Counted from the stretch's first letter, positions 7,231 through 14,908 are shown. The stretch is DNA of 29,981 nucleotides from Fimiplasma intestinipullorum (GCA_018715065.1 DVMJ01000020.1:1-29981), one strand, 5' to 3'. The notes: generated by a model not told the origin, from the sequence alone. Made by a program: numbers and translations.

Positions 7231-7733
7231 TCAATCTGGTTTTGATCGGCATGCCCGGCTGCGGGAAGACAACGATCTCCCGCCGTCTCCATGAAACGCT
7301 GAAGATCCCGCTGATAGATATCGATGAGTATCTGGAAGATAACTGCATGGAGACCATCGAAGAAATGTTTTTAAAAGGCGAAGCTTACTTTCGCGATCAG
7401 GAAACTCGGATGACCCGTCGTTTGGCTACTGTTCATGGAACCATCCTGTCGTGCGGCGGAGGGATTGTCTTACGTGAAGAAAATATGCGTCTTCTTTCTC
7501 GCAACGGCCGTATTTATTATTTAAAAAGAGATATCGAGAAGATAATGGACGAGGTGGACACTTCCCATCGACCGCTTCTCAAGCAGGGAAAACAGGCGCT
7601 GTATCGTCTTGAAAAAGAGCGAAGTCACCTTTATGAGCGCTATGCCGATGTGATTGTCGATAATAATGACAGCATCGAAACGACCGTCCGGACCATCCAG
7701 GAAGATTATCAGGCTTGGTGTCAACGCGTATAA
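7227..7733 (+). CDS. aroK: Shikimate kinase
   Basis: This 168-aa P-loop kinase phosphorylates shikimate, the step before AroA, although its gene is last in the operon. It has the Walker A loop GMPGCGKTT (residues 8-16), DIDEYLE with the shikimate-binding Asp (about 33), YFRDQE with Arg56, SCGGGIV (Cys76-Gly79) and the lid HRPLL. Length is normal. Its start overlaps the chorismate mutase stop as ATGA, indicating coupled translation. The operon ends at a strong bidirectional terminator that begins in this gene's stop codon. Confidence 0.95.
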   Translation: MINLVLIGMPGCGKTTISRRLHETLKIPLIDIDEYLEDNCMETIEEMFLKGEAYFRDQETRMTRRLATVHGTILSCGGGIVLREENMRLLSRNGRIYYLKRDIEKIMDEVDTSHRPLLKQGKQALYRLEKERSHLYERYADVIVDNNDSIETTVRTIQEDYQAWCQRV

Positions 7734-7755
7734 AAAAAGGCAGACGCCTTTTTTT
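7732..7755. terminator. Bidirectional terminator between aroK and dut
   Basis: AAAAAAAGGC (7732-7741), loop AGAC, GCCTTTTTTT (7746-7755). It serves both convergent genes. The stem starts at the second base of the aroK stop (7731-7733) and, read from the other side, at the second base of the dut stop (7756-7754). Confidence 0.92.
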
Positions 7756-8239
7756 ATTGGGTCGTACTGCCAAATCCGCCGTTGCGGATCGTGTTGACTT
7801 CATCATCTTCAGTGATGCCAAAAGGCAAAAAGATGCCTTGCATAAAGCCTTGTCCCTGTTTGAGTTCCAGGACCTTATTTTCACGGCTATCATTGGTGAT
7901 CTTTGCCTGGATATGTCCTTCGTTATCTGAATGATAATAGTCCGCATCGATGATACCGACAGTGTTATTGAGCTGCATGCGGAATTTGAAGCCGAGTCCA
8001 CTGCGCGGAAATAAGCAGAGTACCCAGCCATCCTGCATACGGGCCCGAATACCGGTAGGAATCAATGCCGTCTGGCCAGGTGCGAGCGTCAGATCATAAG
8101 GCATATAGAAGTCATAGCCGGCAGAACCTGAAGTCGCGCGTTGGGGCAGTTCGAGCTTCTCATAGGCTTCTTTGCCTTCTGGACAGGTGGATAAAAACTG
8201 TTCAAGCGACACTTTTTCAAATTGTGCGATACGTTGCAT
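7754..8239 (-). CDS. dut: dUTP diphosphatase (trimeric dUTPase)
   Basis: This 161-aa protein has all five trimeric dUTPase motifs in order: AGYDFY (about 40-45), PRSGLG (78-83), GIIDADYY (95-102), the GQGFMQGIFLPFG region (about 128-141) and the C-terminal GGFGSTTQ. It hydrolyses dUTP to dUMP and pyrophosphate, keeping uracil out of DNA and feeding thymidylate synthesis. An N-terminal extension of about 30 residues before the first core strand, and a short insertion after motif 3 (HSDNEG), are as often seen in Firmicutes. AAGGATGA before ATG 8239 supports the start. It is transcribed alone, divergently from the Nudix gene at 8408. Confidence 0.95.
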   Translation of the reverse strand: MQRIAQFEKVSLEQFLSTCPEGKEAYEKLELPQRATSGSAGYDFYMPYDLTLAPGQTALIPTGIRARMQDGWVLCLFPRSGLGFKFRMQLNNTVGIIDADYYHSDNEGHIQAKITNDSRENKVLELKQGQGFMQGIFLPFGITEDDEVNTIRNGGFGSTTQ

Positions 8240-8324
8240 GATGGATCATCCTTTCTTTTTTCCCTACTACCTTATCAGATTTTGATAGCCAATGCAAATG
8301 AAAGCCGCCAAATCGATGCGATTA

Positions 8325-8333
8325 TGGTATACT
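8325..8333 (+). promoter_or_regulatory. Extended -10 promoter of the Nudix gene
   Basis: TGGTATACT (8325-8333) gives TG, one base and TATACT. No good -35 hexamer is visible at the right distance. The predicted transcript has a leader of about 65 bases containing the hairpin at 8350-8383. Confidence 0.6.
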
Positions 8334-8349
8334 GGATAAAAAGAGAAGC

Positions 8350-8383
8350 GCCTGCAGCGGTGAAATCGTCACGGTTGCCAGGC
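8350..8383 (+). promoter_or_regulatory. Hairpin in the Nudix mRNA leader
   Basis: GCCTG (8350-8354) pairs with CAGGC (8379-8383) and GTGA (8361-8363 with flanking G) pairs with TCAC (8369-8372) around a short loop, with an imperfect middle. It is GC-rich for this region and ends about 13 bases before the GAAAGGAG ribosome binding site. It does not match a riboswitch I recognise. Confidence 0.35.
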
Positions 8384-8407
8384 CTTGGATAGAAAGGAGA
8401 AAGACGA

Positions 8408-8917
8408 ATGCGTTTATTATTTGAAATGGTGCCTGATGAAAAACTTGCAGGTCCGGTCTATACCCGTCCTTCGGTACGCGGGATCATCCTCAAGGGAGAA
8501 TGTGTGGCGATGGTGCATAGTCTGGTCTATGATTACTATAAATTTCCCGGAGGTGGTATCGAGGGGGATGAGGATCAGCTGGCGACACTTTATCGGGAAG
8601 TCGCTGAAGAAGCCGGACTGAAAGTCATCGAAGGGTCAGCCAAACCGTATGGTCATGTGCACCGAGTTGAAAAAAGTGATCAGGGCGGTATCTTTGTTCA
8701 GGATAATTATTACTATTTATGCCAGGTTGCCGATCAATGCATTCATCAGCAGCTGGATGACTATGAAGCCAAGGAACAATTCACACTGGAATGGGTGGCA
8801 TGGCGTGAAGCGGTGCGTGTCAATCGACAGTCTGATCACGGACCAAAGAATCAGAACATGCTGGAAAGGGAAGCCAGGGTCCTGGAATATTTACATGCAG
8901 AAGGATATCTTAGTTAA
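8408..8917 (+). CDS. Nudix hydrolase
   Basis: This 169-aa protein has a perfect Nudix box, GGIEGDE followed by DQLATLYREVAEEAGL, at about residues 47-68, so it should hydrolyse a nucleoside diphosphate derivative with Mg2+. The region after the box (FVQDNYYYLCQV) and the late strand EQFTLEWVAWREAV are typical of small stand-alone Nudix proteins; the substrate cannot be inferred. GAAAGGAG precedes ATG 8408. An overlapping frame from 8385 is a shadow. The gene stands alone between the divergent dut promoter and a terminator shared with the beta-glucosidase gene. Confidence 0.9.
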   Translation: MRLLFEMVPDEKLAGPVYTRPSVRGIILKGECVAMVHSLVYDYYKFPGGGIEGDEDQLATLYREVAEEAGLKVIEGSAKPYGHVHRVEKSDQGGIFVQDNYYYLCQVADQCIHQQLDDYEAKEQFTLEWVAWREAVRVNRQSDHGPKNQNMLEREARVLEYLHAEGYLS

Positions 8918-8941
8918 AAAAAGCGCCGAAGCGCTTTTTTT
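8916..8941. terminator. Bidirectional terminator between the Nudix and beta-glucosidase genes
   Basis: AAAAAAAGCGC (8916-8926), loop CGAA, GCGCTTTTTTT (8931-8941). Both convergent stop codons (8915-8917 and 8942-8940) are embedded in its two ends. Confidence 0.93.
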
Positions 8942-10391
8942 ATTCGAAGCTTAGATCCTCACCCTGTGTCGCAATGACCTTTTTAAACCAGTCAAATGAT
9001 TTTTTCTTAGAGCGTTTTAAGGTACCGTTGCCTTTGTCATCCATATCGACATAGACAAAGCCATATCGTTTTTTCATTTCACCGGTACTTAAGGAAACCA
9101 GATCCATCCAGCCCCACATCGTATAACCCAGACATGGTACATGATCGATGCAAACCGCTTTTTTCATTTCTTCGATATGATCCGCAAGATACTGGATGCG
9201 GTAAGTATCATCGATGCTTCCATCCGGCTCCATGACGTCGACGGCGCCTAAACCATTTTCCACAACGAAGAGCGGTTTTTGGTAACGATCATAGATTTCA
9301 TTTAAGACATAACGCAATCCCTGAGGATCGATCGGCCAACCCCAAGGAGTTGTTTCCAGGTATGGATTAGGATCGCCACCCATGATATCGATCTTGGTTT
9401 GAGCATCGACCGTCGTGGAGCGATAATAGCTGAAGGTCACATAATCAATAGGGTACTGGCGCAGCCACTGGTCATCTTCCGGTTCTTTGTGAATGGTCAC
9501 GTTTCTTTTACGCATCATTTCGATACTGTAGTTTGGGTAGTAGCCACGTGCCATGACATCAATGAAGAAAAGCGATTGCCGTCTGGCGTCCATAGCCGCA
9601 AAAATATCCTCCGGTTTGCAGGTCTTTGGATAGATGGCACTGAGCGCATACATCGTTCCGACCATGCTGCCAGGCATCATTTCATGAGCCAGCTTGACAC
9701 ATCGGGCACTGGCCAGGAAGATATGGTGCATGGCCTGGAAGTGTGTCTGATCATCAGCCTTGTGGGTTCCCATCATTGCATACCCTCTGACGGCGTTGAG
9801 CTCATTAAAGCTTAACCAGTATTTGACTTTGCCTTTGAAACGGCTGAATAATGTGTGACAGAGCTTTTCATAACAGTCGATCACATGGCGGCTGGACCAG
9901 CCATCATAGGTCTCCGCTAAATAATAAGGGATCTCATCATGGCAGATCGTGATCAATGGCTCGATATGGTGTTTTAAACATTCATCGATGACATCTTCAT
10001 AGAATTGCAGACCTGCTTCATTCGGTGTCTCTTCATCTCCGGTCGGATAGATGCGTGACCAGCAGATGCTGAAGCGATAAACGGTAAAGCCCATTTCGGC
10101 CATCAGGGCAATGTCTTCTTTATAATGATGATAAAAGTCGACTGCCTGATGACTCGGATAATAAATATCATCGTAGAGCTTGCCTTTCGCTCCATCAGGC
10201 AGACTGGTCCGGTTTTCAACCATTGCCCGGGAACCGTCTTCAAGCTGCACCGAAATCATCCGCGGACGATCTACGGCACCATCCGTGACAAAGTCATGTG
10301 TGATCAGGCCACGGCCACCTTCATTGAAGCCGCCCTCATATTGAAAGTCGGCGGTTGCGCCGCCCCATAAAAAAGTTTCTGGAAATTTCAT
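8940..10391 (-). CDS. bglA: 6-phospho-beta-glucosidase (GH1)
   Basis: This 483-aa GH1 enzyme hydrolyses phosphorylated beta-glucosides (such as cellobiose-6-phosphate) in the cytoplasm. It starts with FLWGGATADFQYEGG, has the acid/base Glu in SFNELN (about residue 197), the nucleophile Glu in VVENGLG (about 378), and the C-terminal phosphate-binding pattern with Ser433, Lys440/441 and Tyr443 in LVSLSTGEMKKRYGF, which separates phospho- from plain glucosidases. ATG 10391 is chosen because GGAGA lies just upstream; the frame is open 15 codons further. It has its own promoter and sits next to an rpiR gene and a cellobiose-type PTS permease that would deliver its substrate. Confidence 0.94.
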   Translation of the reverse strand: MKFPETFLWGGATADFQYEGGFNEGGRGLITHDFVTDGAVDRPRMISVQLEDGSRAMVENRTSLPDGAKGKLYDDIYYPSHQAVDFYHHYKEDIALMAEMGFTVYRFSICWSRIYPTGDEETPNEAGLQFYEDVIDECLKHHIEPLITICHDEIPYYLAETYDGWSSRHVIDCYEKLCHTLFSRFKGKVKYWLSFNELNAVRGYAMMGTHKADDQTHFQAMHHIFLASARCVKLAHEMMPGSMVGTMYALSAIYPKTCKPEDIFAAMDARRQSLFFIDVMARGYYPNYSIEMMRKRNVTIHKEPEDDQWLRQYPIDYVTFSYYRSTTVDAQTKIDIMGGDPNPYLETTPWGWPIDPQGLRYVLNEIYDRYQKPLFVVENGLGAVDVMEPDGSIDDTYRIQYLADHIEEMKKAVCIDHVPCLGYTMWGWMDLVSLSTGEMKKRYGFVYVDMDDKGNGTLKRSKKKSFDWFKKVIATQGEDLSFE

Positions 10392-10415
10392 CTTGATGTC
10401 TCCTTTCGTGAGTTC

Positions 10416-10444
10416 ATCATAACCTGATTTTTCCAAAAGACAAA
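10416..10444 (-). promoter_or_regulatory. Promoter of the 6-phospho-beta-glucosidase gene
   Basis: On the minus strand TTTGTC (10444-10439), 17 bases, TATGAT (10421-10416). A regulator palindrome lies about 50 bases further upstream at 10507-10493. Confidence 0.6.
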
Positions 10445-10492
10445 GCCAAAAATCAGAAACTGTAAGAATCGTTTTGGATTATCGCCTTTTTA

Positions 10493-10507
10493 TGAAACAT
10501 TGTTTCA
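10493..10507. promoter_or_regulatory. Probable RpiR operator, copy 1
   Basis: TGAAACATTGTTTCA is a perfect palindrome (7-bp arms, one central base) upstream of the beta-glucosidase promoter. The stop codon of rpiR (10507-10505) lies inside it. A nearly identical site is found on the other side of rpiR at 11409-11423. Confidence 0.7.
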
Positions 10508-11353
10508 TTCAGAATGATTTTCAAAAGCTTGGATAAAGGCATTCAACTGTGCATTTTTTTCTTCAAATTGCTCATCGTTGGTCGTATAAAGCAAGACAAA
10601 AAGATAGTCCAGAAAGCCTTTTAGATTAAAATTAAACATAATATTGGTAATGGTCTTGGAGATGTTCTGACCTTTGATGACGATGCTTTCATGCGTCAGG
10701 CGCATCAGTGGGCTGTAGCGGTTTTCTGAAATACCGATGCAGTAAACATGGTTTTGCCGCAAGGTTTGGGTAATGTCGTGGTACTTTTTAGTGTAGCCGC
10801 TCTGATTGATGATAAAGGCTACATGGGTTTGATCAGCCATGACGGCCTGGGCATAACGCTGGTTGGTGGAAGTGTAGATCAGCGCGTTGATACCAAGCGT
10901 ACGCAGATAATAAGCGAATTCTTTGGCAATATACATATGTTCGCTGGAAGCAAAGATATCGATCTGAGAAGCGGTACTGATTTTGTCGAGGATACGTTTG
11001 AGCTGGCCGTAATCGAGGTTTTCCGTCATTTCCTGCAAAGCCATGATCTTGAGGATGGTCATTTTATTGACTGTTGTGAAGGCGGAATCCTCGGCACTGA
11101 AAACAGGTGTGAGATAAGTATATTGATTGAAGCGCAGATCGTCTAAAAACTTCTTTTTGAATTCACTGAAGCCACTGGTGTTGAGTTTTTTACACATGCG
11201 GGTGATACTGGCAGGACTGGAATAGGTCACGAGTGCCAGGGTACTGGCATTCAGGTTGACCAGTTCTTCGGGATTTTTGAGAATGTAGTCAATGATCTGT
11301 TGCTCGGTACTGGTAAAGCGAGCACTTTGACGCATTTCTTTGATGATGGACAT
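10505..11353 (-). CDS. RpiR/MurR-family sugar-phosphate-responsive regulator (beta-glucoside locus)
   Basis: This 282-aa protein has an N-terminal winged helix-turn-helix (about residues 5-75: FTSTEQQIIDYILKNPEE, then SSPASITRMCKKLNTSGFSEFKK) and a C-terminal SIS domain (about 110-260) of the kind that binds phosphosugars. ATG 11353 has GAGGTGAG upstream; a far longer open frame to 11617 overlaps the divergent promoter region and is not used. It lies between the phospho-glucosidase gene and the PTS permease gene, and palindromes of one sequence family flank it on both sides. It therefore probably controls both neighbours and itself. Whether it represses or activates cannot be told. Confidence 0.9.
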   Translation of the reverse strand: MSIIKEMRQSARFTSTEQQIIDYILKNPEELVNLNASTLALVTYSSPASITRMCKKLNTSGFSEFKKKFLDDLRFNQYTYLTPVFSAEDSAFTTVNKMTILKIMALQEMTENLDYGQLKRILDKISTASQIDIFASSEHMYIAKEFAYYLRTLGINALIYTSTNQRYAQAVMADQTHVAFIINQSGYTKKYHDITQTLRQNHVYCIGISENRYSPLMRLTHESIVIKGQNISKTITNIMFNFNLKGFLDYLFVLLYTTNDEQFEEKNAQLNAFIQAFENHSE

Positions 11354-11408
11354 GTTTCTCACCTCAGCCTTATTATGACATGGTTGTTCCAAAATGAAAA
11401 GGCTTGCT

Positions 11409-11423
11409 TGAAACATTGTTACA
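11409..11423. promoter_or_regulatory. Probable RpiR operator, copy 2
   Basis: TGAAACATTGTTACA matches the palindrome at 10493-10507 in 14 of 15 positions. It lies in the divergent region between rpiR and the PTS permease gene. Confidence 0.7.
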
Positions 11424-11450
11424 AAAAATAGCAAAATGATCCTCAATCCC

Positions 11451-11464
11451 TGAAAACCCTTTCC
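11451..11464. promoter_or_regulatory. cre-like site
   Basis: TGAAAACCCTTTCC resembles the CcpA catabolite-repression site (TGWAARCGYTWNCW) but lacks the central G and the last W. It is about 40 bases upstream of the permease -10 box, a sensible place for carbon control. Confidence 0.3.
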
Positions 11465-11501
11465 AAAATCACTGTTCCTAGTTTTATCGGCATATTTTTT
11501 A

Positions 11502-11510
11502 TGAGATAAT
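11502..11510 (+). promoter_or_regulatory. Extended -10 promoter of the PTS permease gene
   Basis: TGAGATAAT (11502-11510) gives TG, one base and GATAAT. The -35 region (around TTTATC, 11483-11488) is poor. The start codon follows after 25 bases. Confidence 0.5.
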
Positions 11511-11535
11511 GACACCAACAAAGGAGTGATGTTCA

Positions 11536-12816
11536 ATGCGATTTCTTGAAGAAAAATTTGTTCCGATAGCAGCGAAGATCGGACAAGAAAAACATCTGGT
11601 TGCGATTCGTGATTCATTCATGACAACCATGCCACTGACCATCCTTGGTGCGCTTGCTGTCCTGGTTAATAATATCGGCGGCGTATTCAGCGACACTGGT
11701 CTAGACATCCCGGCAATCGCGAATGGCTGGGATAGCTTTATTACTTCGACAGGTATCAAGACAGTTTGTACCAATATCAATAATGGTACGGTCAACACCT
11801 TAGCTGTTCTGATCGTCGTTTGTGTGGCTTACAATTTATCCAAGATCAAAGAAGCGAATCCGTTACCTGCCGGGGTGACGGCAATCGCGATCTATTTTGC
11901 CCTGGCACCTCGTACAGAAGGGATCCAGGCGGCTCAGCTGGATGCTAAAGGACTTTTCGTGGCGATGATCGTTGGTCTTTTAGTCGGTGAGTTATTCCCT
12001 CTGTTCGCAAAAAATGAAAAGTTGCGGATCAGTATGCCTGAAGGTGTTCCTCCAGCTGTATCCTCAGCTTTTAATACGATGATTCCAGCGATGCTGACAG
12101 CCACCATCTGGATTGCTGTAGGGACTGCTATCGAAACGGTTGCCCATGCCAATATCTGGGATCTGATCACGCAGTTCGTCTCTGCGCCATTATCCAATGT
12201 GGCCGATACCCTGGCAACGACGATGATCGAGAACCTCTTTGTCACTGTGCTTTGGGTGTTCGGTATTCACGGTGCAAGTATTGCCGGTTCTATCACACAG
12301 CCGATCCTCTATCCATTATTACAGGCGAACACGGCATCCTTTGCAGCGAATGAAGAGCCAGCATATACCGTTGTTTATCTGTTCAGAAACGTTTGGGGTC
12401 AGACTGGTGGATCCGGTGCGACTTTAGGTTTAGTCATTGCCATCCTGCTTTTCTCAAAACTGCAGTCTGAAAGAACCATTGCGAAACTGGGAATTGCCTG
12501 TGGTATCTTTGAAATTAACGAACCGATTACTTTCGGTATTCCAATTGTCATGAACCCTGTTTATGCGATTCCATTTATTATTGGTCCAGTTCTCTGTGTG
12601 ACGCTTTCTTACTTCTTAACAGAGATGGGCTTGATTGGACATATCGTGCTTGAGATTCCGTGGGTAACACCACCAATCCTCAATGCTTTCCTGGCCACTG
12701 GCGGTAACTTCCCGGCTGCTATCTGGTCAGCTGTTGAAATCGTGCTCTTGACTGTACTGTGGACACCATTTGTTATTATGAGTGGTCGTGTCAGTGCAAA
12801 AGAAGCTGAAGGTTAA
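11536..12816 (+). CDS. celB: PTS lactose/cellobiose-type EIIC permease
   Basis: This 426-aa polytopic membrane protein matches the lactose/cellobiose EIIC family: start MRFLEEKFVPIAAKIGQEKHL, about ten hydrophobic segments, the MPEGVPPAVSSAF loop, and the sugar-site motif INEPITFGIPIVMNP around residues 327-341. It carries beta-glucosides across the membrane while phosphorylating them. It has no fused EIIA or EIIB domain and neither is encoded in this window, so partner proteins must come from elsewhere. AAAGGAGTG precedes ATG 11536. It is divergent from rpiR and ends at a strong terminator, with the KduD-like gene just beyond. Confidence 0.93.
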   Translation: MRFLEEKFVPIAAKIGQEKHLVAIRDSFMTTMPLTILGALAVLVNNIGGVFSDTGLDIPAIANGWDSFITSTGIKTVCTNINNGTVNTLAVLIVVCVAYNLSKIKEANPLPAGVTAIAIYFALAPRTEGIQAAQLDAKGLFVAMIVGLLVGELFPLFAKNEKLRISMPEGVPPAVSSAFNTMIPAMLTATIWIAVGTAIETVAHANIWDLITQFVSAPLSNVADTLATTMIENLFVTVLWVFGIHGASIAGSITQPILYPLLQANTASFAANEEPAYTVVYLFRNVWGQTGGSGATLGLVIAILLFSKLQSERTIAKLGIACGIFEINEPITFGIPIVMNPVYAIPFIIGPVLCVTLSYFLTEMGLIGHIVLEIPWVTPPILNAFLATGGNFPAAIWSAVEIVLLTVLWTPFVIMSGRVSAKEAEG

Positions 12817-12844
12817 GAATCAGTCATCGACTGATTCTTTTTTT
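12815..12844 (+). terminator. Intrinsic terminator after the PTS permease gene
   Basis: AAGAATCAGTC (12815-12825), loop ATC, GACTGATTCTT (12829-12839), then T to 12844. The stem starts at the second base of the stop codon (12814-12816). The next gene starts 17 bases after it without a clear promoter, so read-through is likely. Confidence 0.92.
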
Positions 12845-12861
12845 AGAGAAGAGAAGAAGTG

Positions 12862-13626
12862 ATGCATACTTTATTTGATATACATGGTAAGAAAGCGCTA
12901 GTGACAGGCGGAACAAGAGGACTTGGCTATAAAATGGCTGAAGGTCTGATGGAGGCAGGCTGTGAAGTGGTCATTGTAGGCACAAGCGCGCGGGTCGAGC
13001 AGGTTGCCGCAGACTTTAGAGCACGCGGTTTTACCTGTTGGGGTGTACAGGGCAATCTAGGGCAAAGAGAAGAAGTAGAACGGGTCTTTGCCAGAAGTTT
13101 GGAAAAACTAGGAGGAGATATCGATATCCTGTTGACATCTCATGGGATTCAGCGCCGACATATGGCTGAAGACTTTCCTTTGGAAGAGTGGGATGAGGTG
13201 CTGTCAGTTAATTTGACCTCTGTCTTTATTTTATGTCAGAAAGCCGCCAGGATCATGCTTAAGAAAGGGGATGGCAAGATCATCACGGTCGCTTCCATGA
13301 ATTCTTTTTTTGGCGGCCAGATGATTCCTGCATATGCTGCTTCCAAAGGCGGGATTGCCCAGCTGACGCGTGAATTAAGCAATGACTGGGCTGGCAGAGG
13401 GATCAATGTCAATGCGATCGCCCCTGGCTATATGGCAACGGAAATGAATGCGGCCCTCTTGGATCCTCAAAATCCCAGATATGCGACCATCAGCGAAAGG
13501 ATCCCAGCGGGACGTTGGGGCACAGGTGATGACTTAAAAGGCGTCGCAATCTTTTTAGCTTCTGGCGCCAGCGATTATGTCAGTGGAGCGATCATTCCTG
13601 TGGATGGAGGCTATTTGGGTAAATAA
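12862..13626 (+). CDS. kduD: Short-chain dehydrogenase, KduD/gluconate 5-dehydrogenase type
   Basis: This 254-aa SDR has the NAD(P) loop TGGTRGLG (15-22), the structural Asn in SVNLTS (117), and the catalytic Ser145 (ASMNS), Tyr158 and Lys162 (YAASK). The INVNAIAPGYMATEM and RIPAGRWGTGDDL stretches and the C-terminal VDGGYLGK are typical of 2-dehydro-3-deoxy-D-gluconate 5-dehydrogenase (KduD) and gluconate 5-dehydrogenases, which reduce a keto group of sugar acids with NAD(P)H. The usual NNAG motif reads TSHG. Start ATG 12862 has only a weak ribosome binding site (AGAAGAAG). It lies behind the permease terminator and before a second rpiR gene. No other uronate genes are here, so the substrate is open. 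Confidence 0.85.
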   Translation: MHTLFDIHGKKALVTGGTRGLGYKMAEGLMEAGCEVVIVGTSARVEQVAADFRARGFTCWGVQGNLGQREEVERVFARSLEKLGGDIDILLTSHGIQRRHMAEDFPLEEWDEVLSVNLTSVFILCQKAARIMLKKGDGKIITVASMNSFFGGQMIPAYAASKGGIAQLTRELSNDWAGRGINVNAIAPGYMATEMNAALLDPQNPRYATISERIPAGRWGTGDDLKGVAIFLASGASDYVSGAIIPVDGGYLGK

Positions 13627-13660
13627 AACGATGAAGTCTCTATGCGAAAGCGCTGGACTT

Positions 13661-13669
13661 TGCTACAAT
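13661..13669 (+). promoter_or_regulatory. Extended -10 promoter of the second rpiR gene
   Basis: TGCTACAAT (13661-13669) is TG, one base and TACAAT. No good -35 box is visible. The start codon is 24 bases downstream behind GAGAGGGG. Confidence 0.55.
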
Positions 13670-13692
13670 AAAAGCAGAGAGAGGGGATCATC

Positions 13693-14523
13693 ATGAATCT
13701 GTGGCATCGCATCAAAGAACAGAAGCATATGACAAGCAGTGATCGCAAACTGAGTGCTTATTTATTGCATCATCCCGATACCATTCGTGGCTTATCCAGC
13801 CGGGAACTGGCTAGACGTTCCGGAGTCTCGGCTGCCAGTGTGATTCGTTTTTGTCATAGGCTGGGCTATGAAAGTTACCAGGAATTTAAGGTGGCACTAT
13901 TGGTTGCTTTAGAGTCTCAGCATACAGTTTCGCCTTTGAAACCATCAACAACGACTTATGGACTGATGCAGCAGGTTGCGGAACTCTCAAGGCAGGTAAT
14001 CGAAAAGACGCAAGCCACGATTTCTTATCAACAGATGGATCGCGCGGTCGAGTATATCTTAAAAGCCAGTCAGGTTGATCTTTATGGCCGCGGCATGAAT
14101 CGCCAGCTTCTAGAGATGGAGAAATATCATTTTGTCCGCATCGGTATCCAGGCCAGTCAGGAGGAATTTCGGAATGCCCGTTTTTCTCAGGCACTGAATG
14201 CAGATGCCAGTCATGTCGCCTTAATGATCTCCCATCGAGGCCATACACCGGAATATCTGCATATCGCACATGAACTCAAACGTAAAGGCATCCCACTGAT
14301 TCTATTATGCGGGATGAAAGATTCTCCTTTAGCGGAGCTCGCGGATATCCTGTTTGAAATCGATATCGGATCTTATTTTGAAGAAATGGCCACGATTGTT
14401 TTTAAGATGTCTGCCGGCTATGTTTTAGACACCTTATTTGCGATTGCTCTAGCGAAAAAAGGAAATCAGCTGCAGGAAAAGTTGGCGGCTTTTGAAAATC
14501 TGGCCCATTATTTAGATCATTAA
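13693..14523 (+). CDS. RpiR/MurR-family regulator, second copy
   Basis: This 276-aa protein has the same two-part layout as the regulator at 10505-11353: an N-terminal HTH_6 domain (about residues 1-75, with SSRELARRSGVSAASVIRFCHRLGY as the DNA-reading part) and a SIS domain (about 110-255, with DLYGRGMNRQLL and a HVALMISHRGHTPEY stretch in the sugar-phosphate site region). It is a diverged paralog, not a recent copy. It follows the KduD-like gene on the same strand with its own extended -10 promoter, and the TGAAACA palindrome of the first regulator is not seen here, so its target differs and may be the dehydrogenase gene or distant genes. Confidence 0.9.
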   Translation: MNLWHRIKEQKHMTSSDRKLSAYLLHHPDTIRGLSSRELARRSGVSAASVIRFCHRLGYESYQEFKVALLVALESQHTVSPLKPSTTTYGLMQQVAELSRQVIEKTQATISYQQMDRAVEYILKASQVDLYGRGMNRQLLEMEKYHFVRIGIQASQEEFRNARFSQALNADASHVALMISHRGHTPEYLHIAHELKRKGIPLILLCGMKDSPLAELADILFEIDIGSYFEEMATIVFKMSAGYVLDTLFAIALAKKGNQLQEKLAAFENLAHYLDH

Positions 14524-14557
14524 CATTTCCCGGGAAAAGTCGAAAGGAGGCAAAAGC

Positions 14558-14815
14558 ATGATCACATCGACATTATCCACTTATCCAGGTAAACGCGTTG
14601 TCCGCGATCTAGGCATCGTCTTTGCCTATGATGATGCCTATCGTGCTGTCCGATTAGCTTATAATATGGAAAAATATTTAAACTGGGCTTTAGACAGTCT
14701 TGCTCAAAAAGCCGAGAAGCTCGGGGCCAATGCTGTTTTAGGAATCTGTTTTGATCTCAGAGATTCGATGAAACCCATGTTGATGGGGACCGCGGTCATT
14801 CTTGAGGATATTTAA
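14558..14815 (+). CDS. YbjQ/UPF0145-family protein
   Basis: This 85-aa protein matches the YbjQ (UPF0145) family: an N-terminal strand with ITSTLSTYPGKRVVRDLGIV, an amphipathic helix and the hallmark KAEKLGANAVLGICFDL followed by a final strand ending in GTAVILEDI. Family members form pentamers of unknown function and are often annotated as heavy-metal-binding, without good proof. It is shorter than the usual 100-110 residues because the middle helix region is reduced. AAAGGAGG precedes the start. It lies 34 bases after rpiR2 and is probably co-transcribed. Confidence 0.8.
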   Translation: MITSTLSTYPGKRVVRDLGIVFAYDDAYRAVRLAYNMEKYLNWALDSLAQKAEKLGANAVLGICFDLRDSMKPMLMGTAVILEDI

Positions 14816-14908
14816 AATGATCAAATGGGAAAGCCATCTTCAAAAATGAGGTATCCAAGTAAATACTTTTCATTGTGTTCAAATGGTCTTTATCACAAAT
14901 AAAGGTAA

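Noticed and set aside
8350..8383. Known riboswitch in the Nudix leader
   Set aside because: Single imperfect hairpin without conserved loop sequences of any riboswitch I know.
9399..9815. 138-aa plus-strand ORF within the beta-glucosidase gene
   Set aside because: Antisense shadow; no ribosome binding site or domain.
11354..11617. Long N-terminal extension of the first RpiR protein
   Set aside because: Extension covers the divergent promoter and operator; ATG 11353 has a ribosome binding site and matches family length.
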